A DNA stretch of 64,000 nt, from positions 24,538,156-24,602,155 of the forward strand of contig NC_059348.1 of assembly GCF_019703515.2 (NCBI RefSeq), read 5' to 3'. Within the stretch, counting starts at the first letter, position 1. Each line of letters starts with the position of its first letter. The notes beneath the pieces are model-generated. The model made no database searches, had not been told where the DNA came from, and saw only the letters and a list, made by a program, of their open reading frames with translations. This stretch comes from Myxocyprinus asiaticus (Eukaryota > Chordata > Actinopteri > Cypriniformes > Catostomidae). The position numbers and the translations under genes are program-made. Below are positions 12,343-24,381 of the stretch, piece by piece.

Positions 12343-13196
12343 AAATCAGGCAAAGAATGTAAGGAAATATGTTGAATACTATTGACTATTTAATTGCATC
12401 TTTAAGCTGATATGCGAAAAAATAGATAGTGGTCGAAGCCATGATTTCATTTAAATTTTTTCTCTGGGATATCCTTAATGTGCAGCTGACAGAAAATCTC
12501 AGCCCACATTTACCATGTGTCTCCTGAGCCTCTGTTATCAGGAGACACTACTATCCATTTACAGGAAACTCAACAATAAAGACTCATTGCCTGGCAGAAT
12601 TCATTCCAAATATTAAGCATATGGCATATTTCTGGACGAGGGATTTCAATGTCATCTCTTACCTTTGAATTCCTCCTTGATAACAACTTTTATGGGTTCA
12701 GCATTCAATGCCATGTCATGTAATGCTGTAATTAATTATATCAACACTTTTTATAGCATGTTTACCAGTTCCGAATGATGTTGTGTTAATAAGATGTCAT
12801 GTCATTTTGCACATAAAGTGTTTCCAGACCCTCTGATTTATATTCAAAATGGAAAGTACCATCATGCCTCTAGACATGCAATTAATTAAGGGCAAGCCAA
12901 AACATGCATTCTAATGATATAGCGGGCTCGTGTTTAGTTCATCACTATAGTGATGAAACAAAGAAAGTGTGAAAAAACAAGGTGTGTTTGCCATTGCAAG
13001 AGATTGTTTCCAGACATTGAGATTAAGACAAGAATGTCTTTCATTTACAAGCACAAGACCCATCTCCACTAGATAAGAGTGTTTTGGTTAAACCTAAATA
13101 ATATTGTATATGCATATGGATTAGTGTTGAATTTCCATAAAAAATAGCACAGTGTCCATGTGATGTGCAAAACCAACTGTTATGATTCAATTACTA
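12343..13196. other. Non-coding, nothing recognised
   Basis: No long open frame, repeat end or RNA-like structure was identified. Composition is AT-rich with some balanced blocks (12480-12680, 12880-13080). Confidence 0.6.
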
Positions 13197-14075
13197 AGAT
13201 GTTGCACTCAGTAATTATTTTGTTTTTGTCGTCTTGGACTTACACTGACACCTAGGGGTGTGGATACAGCATCATTCAAATGCAATAGTTACTGATGGCA
13301 TTGTAAAAATTCCCTATCCACCATTTTCTTGAATGCGGAAGTGTTTCACGATTCACCTGTTTTCAATTTCCGGTCTCCAGTGTTTTCACTCACATCGGCG
13401 TATATTCTTAGCAGCATCTGTGATGCAGTATTTCATTTGTAAAAATTGTCAAAAAGCATGTGGCTCTACAGTATAGTGCCTATACTTCACAGAGTCGAGA
13501 TGACCGTTTATGACAGTGCCTCAACTGAGTGTATAGAAGTCGTAAAGCAATGGTCCGAGGTTAGTTACGTTGATATCATTAACTATTTTGAGTTGTAATG
13601 ACACCCAACAACTGCACAAGTTTAGCCTGAAATTAATTTTTACTCCAAATAACACTTAAATGGTTGTTGTTCTCCGCCTGGATTGCTCGTTTTGGTAGTT
13701 TTTACATTGCGTCTGGAGACCAGAAACAGAAAACAAGCAGTTAGAATCATCATAGCGCCATCTAGAGATTGCTCAGGAAAACTGTGGATAGAAAGTTATC
13801 CATAATTAATTTAATTCATGAATGAAAGTGTCCAGTAACAGGGCGGTTACTGCGATTAAGCGAGTAGTTTTCGAATGGTCATATGATCCTAACATGGCAC
13901 CCCCATAAAGGGACCCTCTCCATGTACAATAAAACAGCTTTTATAGCATTAATGATATTACTGGAGTCTTCATCTCATGTGAGCTCTCATGATTTTATAC
14001 ATATGTTTCAAAATTACTATTAATTTCATTAGGAGTAAAACTTTAAAGAGGAAAAAGTACTGAGTACACCTTTAA
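13197..14075 (+). mobile_element. TTAA-type MITE family A, copy 1 (split by a nested MITE)
   Basis: The left terminus TTGCACTCAGTAATTA and right terminus GTACTGAGTACACC (then TTAA) are inverted repeats shared with copies at 19584-20004 and 41844-42263. The internal text is also shared, for example ACACTGACACCTAGG, GACCCTCTCCATGTA and CATGTGAGCTCTCATG. The flanking TTAA is kept on the right and decayed on the left. It is about 480 bp longer than the others because of the insertion at 13314-13791. Confidence 0.88.
13314..13791. mobile_element. Nested MITE with long imperfect terminal inverted repeats
   Basis: The ends CTATCCACCATTTTC and GAAAACTGTGGATAG are inverted repeats. The complementarity continues inward to CCGGTCTCCAG (about 13371) against CTGGAGACCAG (about 13712). 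It has no coding capacity and interrupts MITE A copy 1. I could not see a clean target duplication, so part of the host element was probably lost. Confidence 0.75.
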
Positions 14076-14514
14076 GATAAAATGTTTTTTTTTTAAAGAG
14101 ATTTTATATTGAATATATGTGTATTTTGTCCTGTGGTACGGGCTGATTTTTATCCAGTTTCAAGCATAAACAAGTGGGAAAACAAAAATACAAAAATCTG
14201 CCAGTATGAGCAAGACAAAATACACTAAGATTTGAAAAAAAGCCTTATTTTCTTATTTCATGTTGCTTGAAGATATTTGGATATGTATACTGAGAAAACA
14301 ATTTTAGGAACTGTTTTAGGTTCTATTGTACAAAATGAGACTCTCTTTAAGGTTTGTCTCTTAATATACAGTATTTAGGAATGACATCTCTTACTTTCAA
14401 ACGCAAAGAGCAAAACTCTACTGGGGTGAGGGTTCATCAAAAAGGAATGCCTTGTTGTTCTATCCTTCCATAGTCCTTAAGGCATACAGCATGCTGATGG
14501 ACTCAGCAACAAAC

Positions 14515-17193
14515 AATGCTGTGTAGTAAAGGATTACATGTAATCTTGATTACATAATCAGACTGCTAAAATCAAGTACTTGTAATTGGATTAAATTACA
14601 TTGTAAATGTTTTTTTATAGATTGCATGATTGCATATTAACAAATTGTTAATAATTTATTGATCATCCTAATCATTCTCTTTTTCAACTTTTTACATTTT
14701 TCATTCTAAATCTTAACACACCATTGGTATACATTTGGTAAATCATTGAGTGTTTTCGGAAGAGAGGGGGAGGGTTGTGTGTTTTGCACTCAGAACTGAT
14801 ACTGGCTACTAGCTAGTTTCTTAAATTGTTTCTGTAGTTATGTGATAGGGACCGGAGCAGTCACATGGAGAGATCACACCAGCAGAAGGAATGGCGTTCC
14901 AAAAAGATGTTTTAATATGTAGAGGTGGAAAATGTGCGAATAAATAAGTGTTAACATATTAACACTTGCTAAAAAAAAAAAAAAAAAGACTAAAAACTAG
15001 AGCTGTTTTAGGTACTAAAGCAATACTAACTTCCCTAACTATGGAGGCCGGAGTTTCTTTGCACTCAAGCAGTGCTAACATAACTTTGTCCATGTGCTCA
15101 AACACTCATCGTCCATCTTGACTGTGGCAGCTGGGTTAAATAGGGAAATGTTCCCACCTTTTCCAATTAGAACATACCATTATTTACAGTGCAGTGAAAA
15201 AGTATTTGCCCCCCCTTCCTGATTTTTCATACCAAGTTTTTTTTAGATCTTCAAACGAGACAAAACAAAGGCAGCCAGAGTAAACACAAAATACAGTTTT
15301 CAAATATATATATTTTTTATTGAAGCAAAAAAGTTATCCAACACCAGTATCACCGATGTGAAAAACTAACTGCCCCCTTAAACTTAATAGCTGGTTGGCA
15401 GCAACAACTGCAACCAAACACTTCCGATAACTGAAGATCAGTCTTTCACAACGCTGTGGTGGAATTTTGGCCAACTCTTCTTTGCAGAACTGCTTTAGTT
15501 CAGCCACATTGGAGGGTTTGAGCATGAACTGCTGTTTAAGGTACTGCCACACCTTTAAGGATGCCAAGCATCCCCACACCATCACACTACCACCACCATG
15601 CTTGACTCATCAGTTCATGCAACATTCTCCAAAAAGGTTTGAGGATCATCAAGGTGTGTTTTGGCAAAATTCAGATGAGCCTTAATATTCTTCTGGGTTA
15701 GCAGTGGTTTTCACCTCACCACTCTTCAATGGATGGCATTTTTGGCCAGTGTTTTTCTAATAGTGGAGTCACGAACAGAGACCTTTATTGATGCGAGAGA
15801 GGCCTGCAGTTCCTTGGATGTTGTCCTTGGCTTTTTTGTGACTTCCTGGATGAGTCGTTGCTGTGCCCTTGGAGGAATTTTGGAATGTCAGCCACTTCTG
15901 GGAAGGTTCACTACTGTGCAACGTTTTCTCCATTTGGAGATAATGGCTCTCACTGTGTTCTTTGGAGTCCCAGAACATTTGAAATAGCTTTGAAACTTTT
16001 TCCTCATCATTTCTGGAATTTCTTTCGACCTTGGCATAGTGTGCTACTCGGTGAGACCTTTTAGCCAACCTCATGCTGCTGAAAAAGTTATATTTAGGTG
16101 TTGATTTGATTGAACAGGGCTGGCAGTAATCAGGCCTGGGTGTGTCTAGTCCAGCTGAACCCCATTATGAATGCAGTTTCATAGATTTTGGGATTTAGTA
16201 ACTAAGGGCAAATACTTTATCACACAGGCCCAGTTGGTATTGGATAATTTTTTGCTTCAGTAAATAACATTATCATTTAAAAACGGTATTTTATTTTTAT
16301 TTATTTATTTATTTATTTTTTGTAAACTGCCTTTGTTTTATGTTAGATTTTGTTTGAATTAAAGTTAAACAATTTAGTATGAGAAATACACAAAACAGAA
16401 GAAATCAGGATGGGGGCAAATACTTTTCCACAGCACTGTAAATAAAATTAACCATCACATCCCCATTCTTAAATACAAAATCTTTGAATTAATACATGAG
16501 AATGAGTTAAAATGAGAGTTAAAACACCAACAGATACAATCAATAGGACATATAAAAACATTTGCACAATAAAACACCAATAAATATTGAAAATGTCTGA
16601 GTAAAAGAAGAAATAAGTCCTCTGAACACAGTAAAATCCAGTGATGGGAGATTGCTCCACAGGCTCACCATCACAAGTTGGCTTCACAAATGTATATGAA
16701 TGTACTTTTGGTGTAGTGATAACTTAGAGATGTTTTTGTGATGCTGATTCACAAATATAACTGATCTGATCTCTTACCACACGTGGATGCCGTTTGTAAA
16801 ATGGCAAAATTGCATGACCACATTTGTGTTCATGTGCCCAGGGAACCTGTCCATAATTTTAGAAACTCCAATAAGAAATACCTGTTAAACTCAAACAATG
16901 AGTCTGCCATTGATGGAGGGCTTAGACCTCTATCAGCATCACTGGAGATAACATGAAAATATGAATACTTCCTTCATAGTTTTACATTTGTGATCATTTT
17001 TCTGAATTTGTGGACATAAGCACCACTCAAACAATTAAACCATGCAGAATTAGGTTGAAAGTAATCCAAAAGTAATTGGATTAGATTACCCCAAAAATTT
17101 AATCCACGAGATTGCATTACTGATTGCATTTGTTGTCATGTAATTTGTAATCAGTACCTGATTACAATTCACAAGTAATCTGCCCAGCACTGG
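14515..17193. mobile_element. Non-autonomous DNA transposon with GATTAC-rich ends (split by Tc1)
   Basis: The left end has GTAGTAAAGGATTACATGTA, then TAATCTTGATTACATAATCAG. The right end has AAGTAATTGGATTAGATTACC, then TGATTACAATTCACAAGTAA, ending CTGCCCAGCACTGG. The same termini mark a second copy at 41622-42510. The subterminal arrays of GATTAC and its complement are characteristic of this fish repeat. A complete Tc1-length element sits inside at 15187-16438. The superfamily was not determined. Confidence 0.7.
15187..16438 (-). mobile_element. Tc1/mariner transposon, full length but degenerate transposase
   Basis: Both termini are visible as inverted repeats: CAGTGCAGTGAAAAAGTATTTG at the left and AAATACTTTTCCACAGCACTG at the right. 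TA flanks both sides, as expected of Tc1/mariner. The minus strand carries transposase pieces: KLFQMFWDSKEHSESHYLQM and SSEPSQKW near 15985-15880, SVMVWGCLASLKVWQYLKQQ near 15590-15530, and the C-terminal ELKQFCKEELAKIPPQRCERL near 15500-15440. Frameshifts and stops break it. Its length (about 1.25 kb) is normal for a Tc1 copy. Confidence 0.92.
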
Positions 17194-19020
17194 CCACAAA
17201 ACAACAGTGCAGTAGATGGGGATGGGACATTATTACCTGAGGCTGCAGGGCAAGACTGCTTTGCCCTAAATTTAAGCATGACATCAACCGATAAAACACT
17301 CATTGGTGAGATTTTTAAACCAGGTTATACAGGTATTTTCATTTGTTTGTTTGGGTTAGATTTAGGTCTGGTTAATATTTGGGAAGGGCTCAGGCTAAAG
17401 TTCAGGGTTGGGATTCAGGGGGCTGCCCATGCCAAATATACAATGTTCATCAATAGGGTCCTTGTTCTGCCATAACAACCACCCCCACCCAGCCTAACCC
17501 ATTTGCCTCTGTAAAGACTGGAATTAACTGGTTACCTTAGAGAAAAACAACTTGCTTTAAAAAACAACATGCTTGCTGTTGGACTTCACATTTGCTAAAT
17601 TGGATGTCTCACCCCATCTAGTGGTTCATCTATGCAATGAAGTTCATTTAGGATTCAAAGATATAAAATTACATTAAACAACCGCATACAGGAGAAAGCA
17701 CTTACTGAGTGAATATGAAGAGTGGAGAGAAAGCGGGTTTGGATTAGCATTATGAAGCTCATTCTCCACTATGCATGCCTAAGGGGATTTCCTGAGCTTC
17801 ACAGACCACTTGTATTCTCATAAACGTTGCATTAATTCGTTGTGTTCAGCTGTTCATACACACTCTCCATGGCCAGTTCAACATGGGTTTTTCATAATGG
17901 AAAGGGTAAGTCTAATCTTTAGAGTAAGTACATATATTACTGTATTTTGTTGTTCTTAAGGATACATGCAATGATTTCTGTATCACCAAGATTCAGGGCA
18001 GGTTTCTGTGTCAGTTTAGTCCAGGTAAAAGGTAACTGTTGAAAGAGCAATTGTGTATTTAAAAAAGAAAGTACTGATGATTGACCTGAAAGAGTTCCTG
18101 TGTATCAAAATGTATCAAATTTATTTACAACGTGAAGGATAAAGATATGTGATAATGATGGCTTGTTCCTGATTATTTGTCCATTTTTTGGTTCTACACC
18201 GCCTTCACTTCCTACTACTATCAGTTACCAAAAGCATTGAAGCTTGATGCCTTTTTCAAGGGTATGAGGGCAAAGTAGGGGAGTGGTCCTGTCCTAGTGG
18301 AACTGGAGGACAATGCTACATTGATCACATACATTGATTTTTCTGCCATTTCAATTCGATTGGAATCCATACTGCAGAAATGTGTAGATGCAAGAAACAA
18401 TGCTCCCCCATTATAAACCGTTATTTGCTCAGCAAAGGGAAATTTTTATATCCAATGCAAACCCACTCAACTGCTGCTTTTTTACTTGACACCAAGATCT
18501 TTTAGACTCAGACTGCACAAAATCCTTTCACTTCTAATTGAATCCATACTGCAGAAATGTGTAGATGCAAGTAAAAATGCTCCCCCCTTTTAAACTGTTA
18601 TTTGCTCAGCATAGGGATTTTTTTTTATTTTTTATATCCAATGCAAACCCACTCAACTGCTGTTTTTTACGACCAAGATCTCTTAGACTCAGGCTGCACA
18701 AAAGCCATGCCTGGCTCTATAAATCACAGAGGGAGCAATCTGAGAGGTATTTGAGTCGGCTGACCGCTGGATGGCTGTGCAGCTGTGTCAGCGCTTATGC
18801 AAATGTTTCTGTATATGGAGGGGATTTGGCAGCAGATAGGTACTGCGGCAGCACAGGTGATGACTGGGGCTCTTGTGCTCACAACTTGTTTTAAGTAAAA
18901 AACATGCGTAATTTTGTTAAAGTCTGCTGCAGAGTGGATTTTTGGGGGGAATTTTAAATAGAAGGGCTTGTTACTGAATCTTGGTGCCATATTACTCTCT
19001 GTCGCTCTTTCTTTCTCCAG
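17194..19020 (+). other. Upstream region of tlcd4, possible untranslated first exon
   Basis: No coding frame is supported. The tlcd4 coding exon begins 12 bases after an AG acceptor (19019-19020), so an untranslated upstream exon must exist. A splice donor-like GGAAAGG followed by GTAAGT near 17905 is a candidate end, but nothing proves it. The region also holds a tandem duplication (18364-18717). Confidence 0.4.
18364..18717. repeat. Two-copy tandem duplication, unit about 177 bp
   Basis: AATCCATACTGCAGAAATGT starts at 18364 and again at 18541. Both units continue through TTATTTGCTCAGCA, TATCCAATGCAAACCCACTC, and AGACTCAG followed by CTGCACAAAA. The units differ by scattered substitutions and small indels, so the duplication is not recent. 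Confidence 0.9.
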
Positions 19021-19032
19021 GGCTCAGTAGGC

Positions 19033-19320
19033 ATGGAGCCTTTCAGCCTGCAGGTGCCGGTGGTTGTAACAGGGAGCTTCCTGGGCTTCCAGTGGCTGTT
19101 CCACAGAGGTAGCCCTTGGGTGTCTCAACACCTCTGCAAAGGCTTCCTCAAGCTCAGCCCCACAAAGAGGACAGAGTGGAACTCCAGGTGTCAGTCTCTC
19201 ATCTACTAAAAGGATGTAGATTTTACTATGCTCTATTTAATAGGTTTGACTAAAGTTGGCTCAGTGGTCTGATCAAATAAATGTTTCTAAAGTAACTGAT
19301 ACTGACTTGTCAATATCTCA

Positions 19321-19381
<61 letters not shown>

Positions 19382-21092
19382 ATTTTTTAAGGGCTGTCTC
19401 AACAGTACATGCCATGGTTGTGGGACTGTTTTGTCTCTACATATATATCACTGATGAACCTATCCAGAAAGACCCAGTCTGGTGAGGATTTTTAGATGTT
19501 ATAATTTAAACAGTTTGCACTTGATTCCAAGAGTCCAAGATACCAGATATAGATGTATAGGGGATTTCTTTAAAGCTAAAGTGTTAAAGGTGCACTCCAT
19601 AATGTTTTCCTCAATAAAAAAAAAAATTTACTCTAAGAGAACTGATTAGTAATTTTGAAATGTATGAATAAAATCATATGCACTCACATGAGATGAAGAC
19701 AGCTTTTAAAAGCTGTTTTATTGTACATGATGAGGGTCCTCTTCATGGGGCGGCCATGTTTGGATCACATCACCAGCCAAATACTACTAGTTTAATCTCA
19801 GTAACTGCCTTATTATTGTATACTTTCACTCATGGATTAAATTAATTATGGCAGACTGTGACTAGAGCATTTCTACTATGGCATCGGCAACTGAAAACTA
19901 TTGCGTTTGAATGATGCTGCATCCACGCCACTAGATGTCAATGTAAGATCAGGACAACTGCAATATTGGCCAGCACAAACTAAAAATTACTGAGTGCACC
20001 TTAAAATACTTTCTGCTATTCCAGTTTATCATGCAAAGACTGTATGTAAGCCATTTGTAGACTCATATTCCCGAAATGTGTAAACACTGTGGAGCTATCA
20101 AAACATTGCTCTGTTTGCATTAGCATCCCAACTAGCCTGACATAGCAATCTGTTTGCAGATCAATGGAAACCTTCAGCTTTAAGGCCTTTTCATTACCAG
20201 CAATCTAATCTGTTGGAAACGGCACAGAAATGCTAAAACTGTGAAATACAGTATATTTCTAATTTGTGATTTCAGGGGAGATGCCACACTGGTGAAGCTA
20301 AATGTGGCCATTACCACAGGCTACCTCATCTCAGGTGAGTGGTGCCATATGTCAGACTTCTGCATTTTGACTGAGCTCTGTTTATAATGCCAGTTCTGCC
20401 CAAAGAAAGTGCTGTGTTATTCTTTCAGATCTCCTGCTCATGTTTACCTCATGGGAGTCAATTGGAGAGAAATACTTTGTCATACACCACTTTGCTGCTC
20501 TTTATGCATACTACTATGTGCTGGTGAGTTCTAAAATGAGTTGTCTAGTGCACGATTTCTTTATCAAGGTTTGCAAGGTAATTTTGTGGTCTTTTTTTTC
20601 TTGTGTAGACTCAAGGGATATTGCCTTACTTTGCTAATTTTCGCCTGCTCTCAGAATTTTCCACCCCCTTTGTGAACCAGCGGTAAGTAATATCTAAAAG
20701 TATATGTAAAATCGTACAGTGTGATTGTTACAAGAGCTGATTTTCTAAATGTATTCTTTTTTATATCTTGCAGTTGGTTTTTTCAAATGTTGGGTTACCA
20801 CAAGCTTTCCAAACCATGTCTGGTTAATGGTGTTGCTATGACCTCTATGTTCTTCTTGGTGAGGATTGCAGTCATTCCAGCTTACTACAGCCATATGTAC
20901 TCGGTCTTCGGCACGGATGACTTTTCCAAGCTACCTCTGGGGGCCCGCAGTGCCTGGGTTATTTCCAGCGTGTCATTGGATGTCATGAACTTCATGTGGA
21001 TGCGCAGAATCATTCGCGGATGTCTCAAAGTCCTTCAGTCTGCATGGTTGAGAAAAGCAGGAACTGAGATGGAAAACAGAAAGACAGAGTGA
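19033..21092 (+). CDS. tlcd4: TLC domain-containing protein 4 (TMEM56), six coding exons
   Basis: Multi-pass membrane protein of the TLC (TRAM/LAG1/CLN8) family. Relatives act in lipid metabolism or sensing in ER/Golgi membranes, and the exact reaction of this member is not settled. Coding exons: 19033-19187, 19392-19481, 20276-20334, 20429-20523, 20609-20682, 20774-21092. All have GT donors and AG acceptors, phases agree, and they total 792 nt or 263 aa, the length I know for human TMEM56. The start was chosen because ATG follows the acceptor by 12 bases and begins MEPFSLQVPVVVTGSFLGF, matching the family's hydrophobic N-terminus. Recognisable blocks are LKLSPTKRTEWNSR (about residues 39-52), the paired histidines in FVIHHFAALYAYYYVL (121-122), LPYFANFRLLSEFSTPFVNQ, and MNFMWMRRIIRG near the C-terminus. 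No frameshift or stop. Intron 2 contains a MITE. The a/b paralogue was not resolved. Confidence 0.95.
19325..19380. repeat. (CT)n microsatellite in tlcd4 intron 1 near the acceptor
   Basis: About 26 CT units with one interruption end about 10 bases before the acceptor of the second coding exon (exon start 19392). The run thus forms or extends its pyrimidine tract. Confidence 0.95.
19584..20004 (-). mobile_element. TTAA-type MITE family A, copy 2, in a tlcd4 intron
   Basis: TTAA lies at both ends (19584-19587 and 20001-20004). The terminal inverted repeats are AGGTGCACTCCATAATGTTT and AAAAATTACTGAGTGCACCT. It is 421 bp and inverted relative to copies 1 and 3. It shares the internal TACATGATGAGGGTCCTC block and the GAATGATGCTGCATCC block. 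Confidence 0.9.
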
Positions 21093-21930
21093 CATGGAGA
21101 AGACATGGACAGAAATGTAAACAGAATTAAACACATTAGCACACAAACCTTCTCTCTTGCGTCATGCCCAACCTGATGCTGTTGTTCAATTGTGAAATAT
21201 AAGTGAATGTTACGCCTGCTGCTGTAATCAATATCTGCAGGTAGTTTTAAACTAACAAATAACAGGTAGTTAAAGAAGTCTTTAATCAAATGACTTACTT
21301 GATGTCATCTTCAAATATGGGCTCAACTGAAGGAATTATAACTCTTCCTCACAAACACTTTCAGTTCGAAGAAATCAGGTGATAAAGATGATTTTATATA
21401 CATTCAGGACAAAAGGTGTGGTTGCACTACTTGTTTTAAAGCTGCTATTAAGATCAACCAACTTGCCTTTTTATTAATGCAATCAACAAAGCAACAGTAC
21501 AATTAAACTTCTAAAGATACAGTGTGTGCCTCTAGCCCGTGATGCACAACTTTTCAGATTGATAACCAGTGCTGACAACAATATGCATAGGGTTTGTCAA
21601 ACAGAGTGATGTCATTAGAAGAAATATAGTGGTATACATATTGGTGAAATATCCTATCTGATCATCCTGAAAAGTTTGACAGTGTTTTGCAGCTCAGCAG
21701 TGCAGGAAACCATGCATGATTAAATATGGAGAATATTATGTACTGTATGTCTGGAATGGAAAATATATCAGGTTACACAATGTTATATAATATATAATAC
21801 AGTATGTGTTTGTCAAAACCTATAACTTGATGTCAAGAAGCCATGAATAAGCTGTTTGCCTGTAGTATGATGTTAGATGGTTGGAATTGAAGTAATGACA
21901 ATTTTTATAATATGTAAGCTTCAATAAAGT
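21093..21930 (+). other. Probable tlcd4 3' UTR with AATAAA signal
   Basis: AT-rich sequence after the tlcd4 stop. AATAAA at 21923-21928 is the first convincing polyadenylation hexamer downstream, giving a 3' UTR of about 0.85 kb. The end was not confirmed by transcript data. Confidence 0.5.
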
Positions 21931-22195
21931 AAAGCTTTTCAGGTTATCTATGATTATTAACTTATCTTTATGTATGCAGTTATAAAACAGCAATTACTGA
22001 TATGCCATGATTTATTAAAAGGGTGTATGAACTTAATATAAAGAATTAAAATGAAATGAAAATCATTTCTACAAACACTGTTATGATATAGATGCTACGT
22101 GAATGGGGATGTTTGTTTCTGAGGTGTAACAAAATTATTAATCTGAATAAACAGCACCGTTATAACCCTTGTTTCCCATTTTGTAGTGTCTGAAC

Positions 22196-23785
22196 TTAAA
22201 GCTACACTATGTAACTTTTGGCCCTCTAGCGGTTAAAAAATAAAACTGCATACGTCTTGCGGAAGAACATTGTTTTGTAATGCCGCAAGTTATGCTTCGG
22301 TTCTGCTCCTCTGCACGGTTGAATGTGGTTCGAGGCATCGGTGTACACATGGATACAGGACATCTTATCAGAGCGAATGGACAAATAATGAAAGAAAGGA
22401 AAAGACGGATATCCAAAAATATGTCATCTGAGTAGGTAAGTGCCATATCTTATTCTGTTGTTTTGACTTATTTGAAACATTGATGTTTTGAAATAAATGA
22501 GATTACAAAATTTAGGCAACTTTCGCTAGTCTGATGAGGTCAAAAGTTGTAAAGATTTTATAACTGCAGGATATTCTGGCCAAATAGACCACGGTAGTAA
22601 CTAATTTATTGATTGTCATTGTTACCAACCAGTGGTCAACATAATTTCAAGACTCACATATCCTTGGCAAGCCTAGGACTAAAGGATTTATTTATATAAA
22701 TTATTGCCGTTATAAAGAAAAATACACACGTGTGCTAGCAAGTGTGGTAGCACCGATTACAGTATAATTATTGTATTTCACTACACACACAGACATGTGT
22801 GTGTGTGATTACACAACTCTACATAAACCATAACAATAAAATATCTTACCTGTTGAGTAAGAAAAAAGCCATCTCTAGGTCACTTTTAAATCCTTTCAGA
22901 TCTCGGAGTTGTCGCCACCTCTGAAAATCCAAGCCGATGTTGATTCGGGTTTTAAATACGGACTTTGACGCTTTCCCTTTTTGCTTGTAGACTCTGCTCT
23001 GTTCGGGCTTTCTTTGTTTTTACAGCCGGTGATTCCCCAGAGGTTTGCCATTTTGAATGATCTATGGTACATTTTTCTCGTTCGTTGTGACAACAAACAT
23101 TCAGCTTCACACTACTCCCCCACCATACACGTGATACAGTAGCTGGAGCTTATTTTCTCTGTGTATTTTATTTTGAAGTGCTGTTCCTCCAAAGAACGGG
23201 AGAGTGAACGGAAGGGGAGAGAGCTATCAACAGGCACCTAAAAGTTAATGAGCCTACAGTATTGTAAAGTAACATTTAGGGTTTTTCTGTTTTGATATAG
23301 CACCTGGTTGATAAGGGCACAAAGATGTTTATATTTTTGTGTCTCTTGTCTATGTGTCAGTTTAGTTTGGTTTAAAGACTGATATGTGTTGTTTATGTTT
23401 AGATGTTATGTTTTTCATGTAATTATGTTGTAAAATAACTAATTGTATTGTCTCATTGTTTTGTTTAAATTGATTTACCCCCTGCAAAATACCCAAGCTA
23501 TTTTATTTGCTTATTTTAGCTCTTACGGCATGTTGTGAAGTCTAAATATGTGAAAAGAACTAATTAAAGGAAGACAATCACAAACAGCAGTGAAAGAGCA
23601 ATTGTTTTATTCAACCGGGCTGCTACAATCCGTCCAGACAGCTCTAAAATATAAATAATTATTATAGTTTTATCAAAGTGTATTTGGGTAAAGACATGGT
23701 TTGGAAGATAGATTATTGTTGCACTCTCTCATTAATAACATTTTGTTATTTTTTAACAAAAAGAAGTTACATAGTGTAGCTTTAA
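22196..23785 (-). mobile_element. 1.59-kb TTAA-flanked DNA transposon carrying a spliced exon
   Basis: TTAA at 22196-22199 and 23782-23785 directly flanks the inverted repeats AAGCTACACTATGTAACTTT and AAGTTACATAGTGTAGCTT. TTAA duplication is the hallmark of piggyBac-type insertion, although no piggyBac transposase is present. The minus strand holds a conserved-looking exon (22850-23019) ending in a GTAAG donor. The rest is non-coding apart from a short CA/GT block near 22790. Confidence 0.85.
22850..23019 (-). CDS. Partial exon of a transposon-borne protein (RINIG...RWRQLRD motif)
   Basis: On the minus strand a frame of 56 codons opens after a TAA and ends at AACAG with GTAAGAT, a strong splice donor. 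Its basic N-terminal half (KPEQSRVYKQKGKASKSVF) is followed by KTRINIGLDFQRWRQL and KGFKSDLEMAFFLLN. I recall near-identical motifs, with RVNIG, RW-L and VALFLLD blocks, in many predicted fish proteins that often accompany transposase or zinc-finger exons. The motif is probably a small helical domain of unknown function. No partner exons are visible in this 1.6 kb element, so it is a non-autonomous derivative or a decayed copy. An alternative overlapping frame starts with ATG at 23049 (MANLWGITG) but lacks the conserved text. Confidence 0.6.
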
Positions 23786-24319
23786 GTTATACATATGTGC
23801 AAATATAAAGCTGGGTCTTTCACTTGGGTCATTCATTTAAAGGAAAATTAACTTAAGCAATACATTTCCAAATTTTCCAAAGGAGGGGGAAAAAAAACTA
23901 GATAGGTAAAGTTTAAGACAAGCTTTGATGTTGGCTTGACAATGTGCCTTTTTACATGCACACCAATATGCTGATAACTTCCAAAATCTGCTTATTTTAA
24001 AAAATCAGTCAAAGCAAGAAATCTGTGTTTACATGACATATAATTGTGTTTTTGAAGTCAAACCGTGAAAAGGCATGATACACAGACCCAGATAAATATA
24101 AGCCATTTAATGCATTTACATGACCACACATGTTGTCGGCTTATTATGCATAATCTTTGTAAGAATGTGCATGTAAACGCACTCAGTGCCTTGTCTGTAA
24201 GTTTAAGTTTTAAAAGTTTGAAGTTTGAGGGATATAGGCTACAGACAGTAAGACAAACAGCCAGTTAGCTAGATAGACTGATAGTCAGACAAATTGTCAC
24301 ATAGTTTGTCAGATTAGCC

Positions 24320-24381
<62 letters not shown>

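Noticed and set aside
20440..20637. Single open frame reading through the intron after the fourth tlcd4 exon
   Set aside because: A strong GTGAGT donor at 20524 and the conserved continuation at 20609 show the read-through part is intron.
22207..22446. 79-codon minus-strand frame near the left end of the TTAA element
   Set aside because: It has no recognisable domain and overlaps the terminal region of the transposon.
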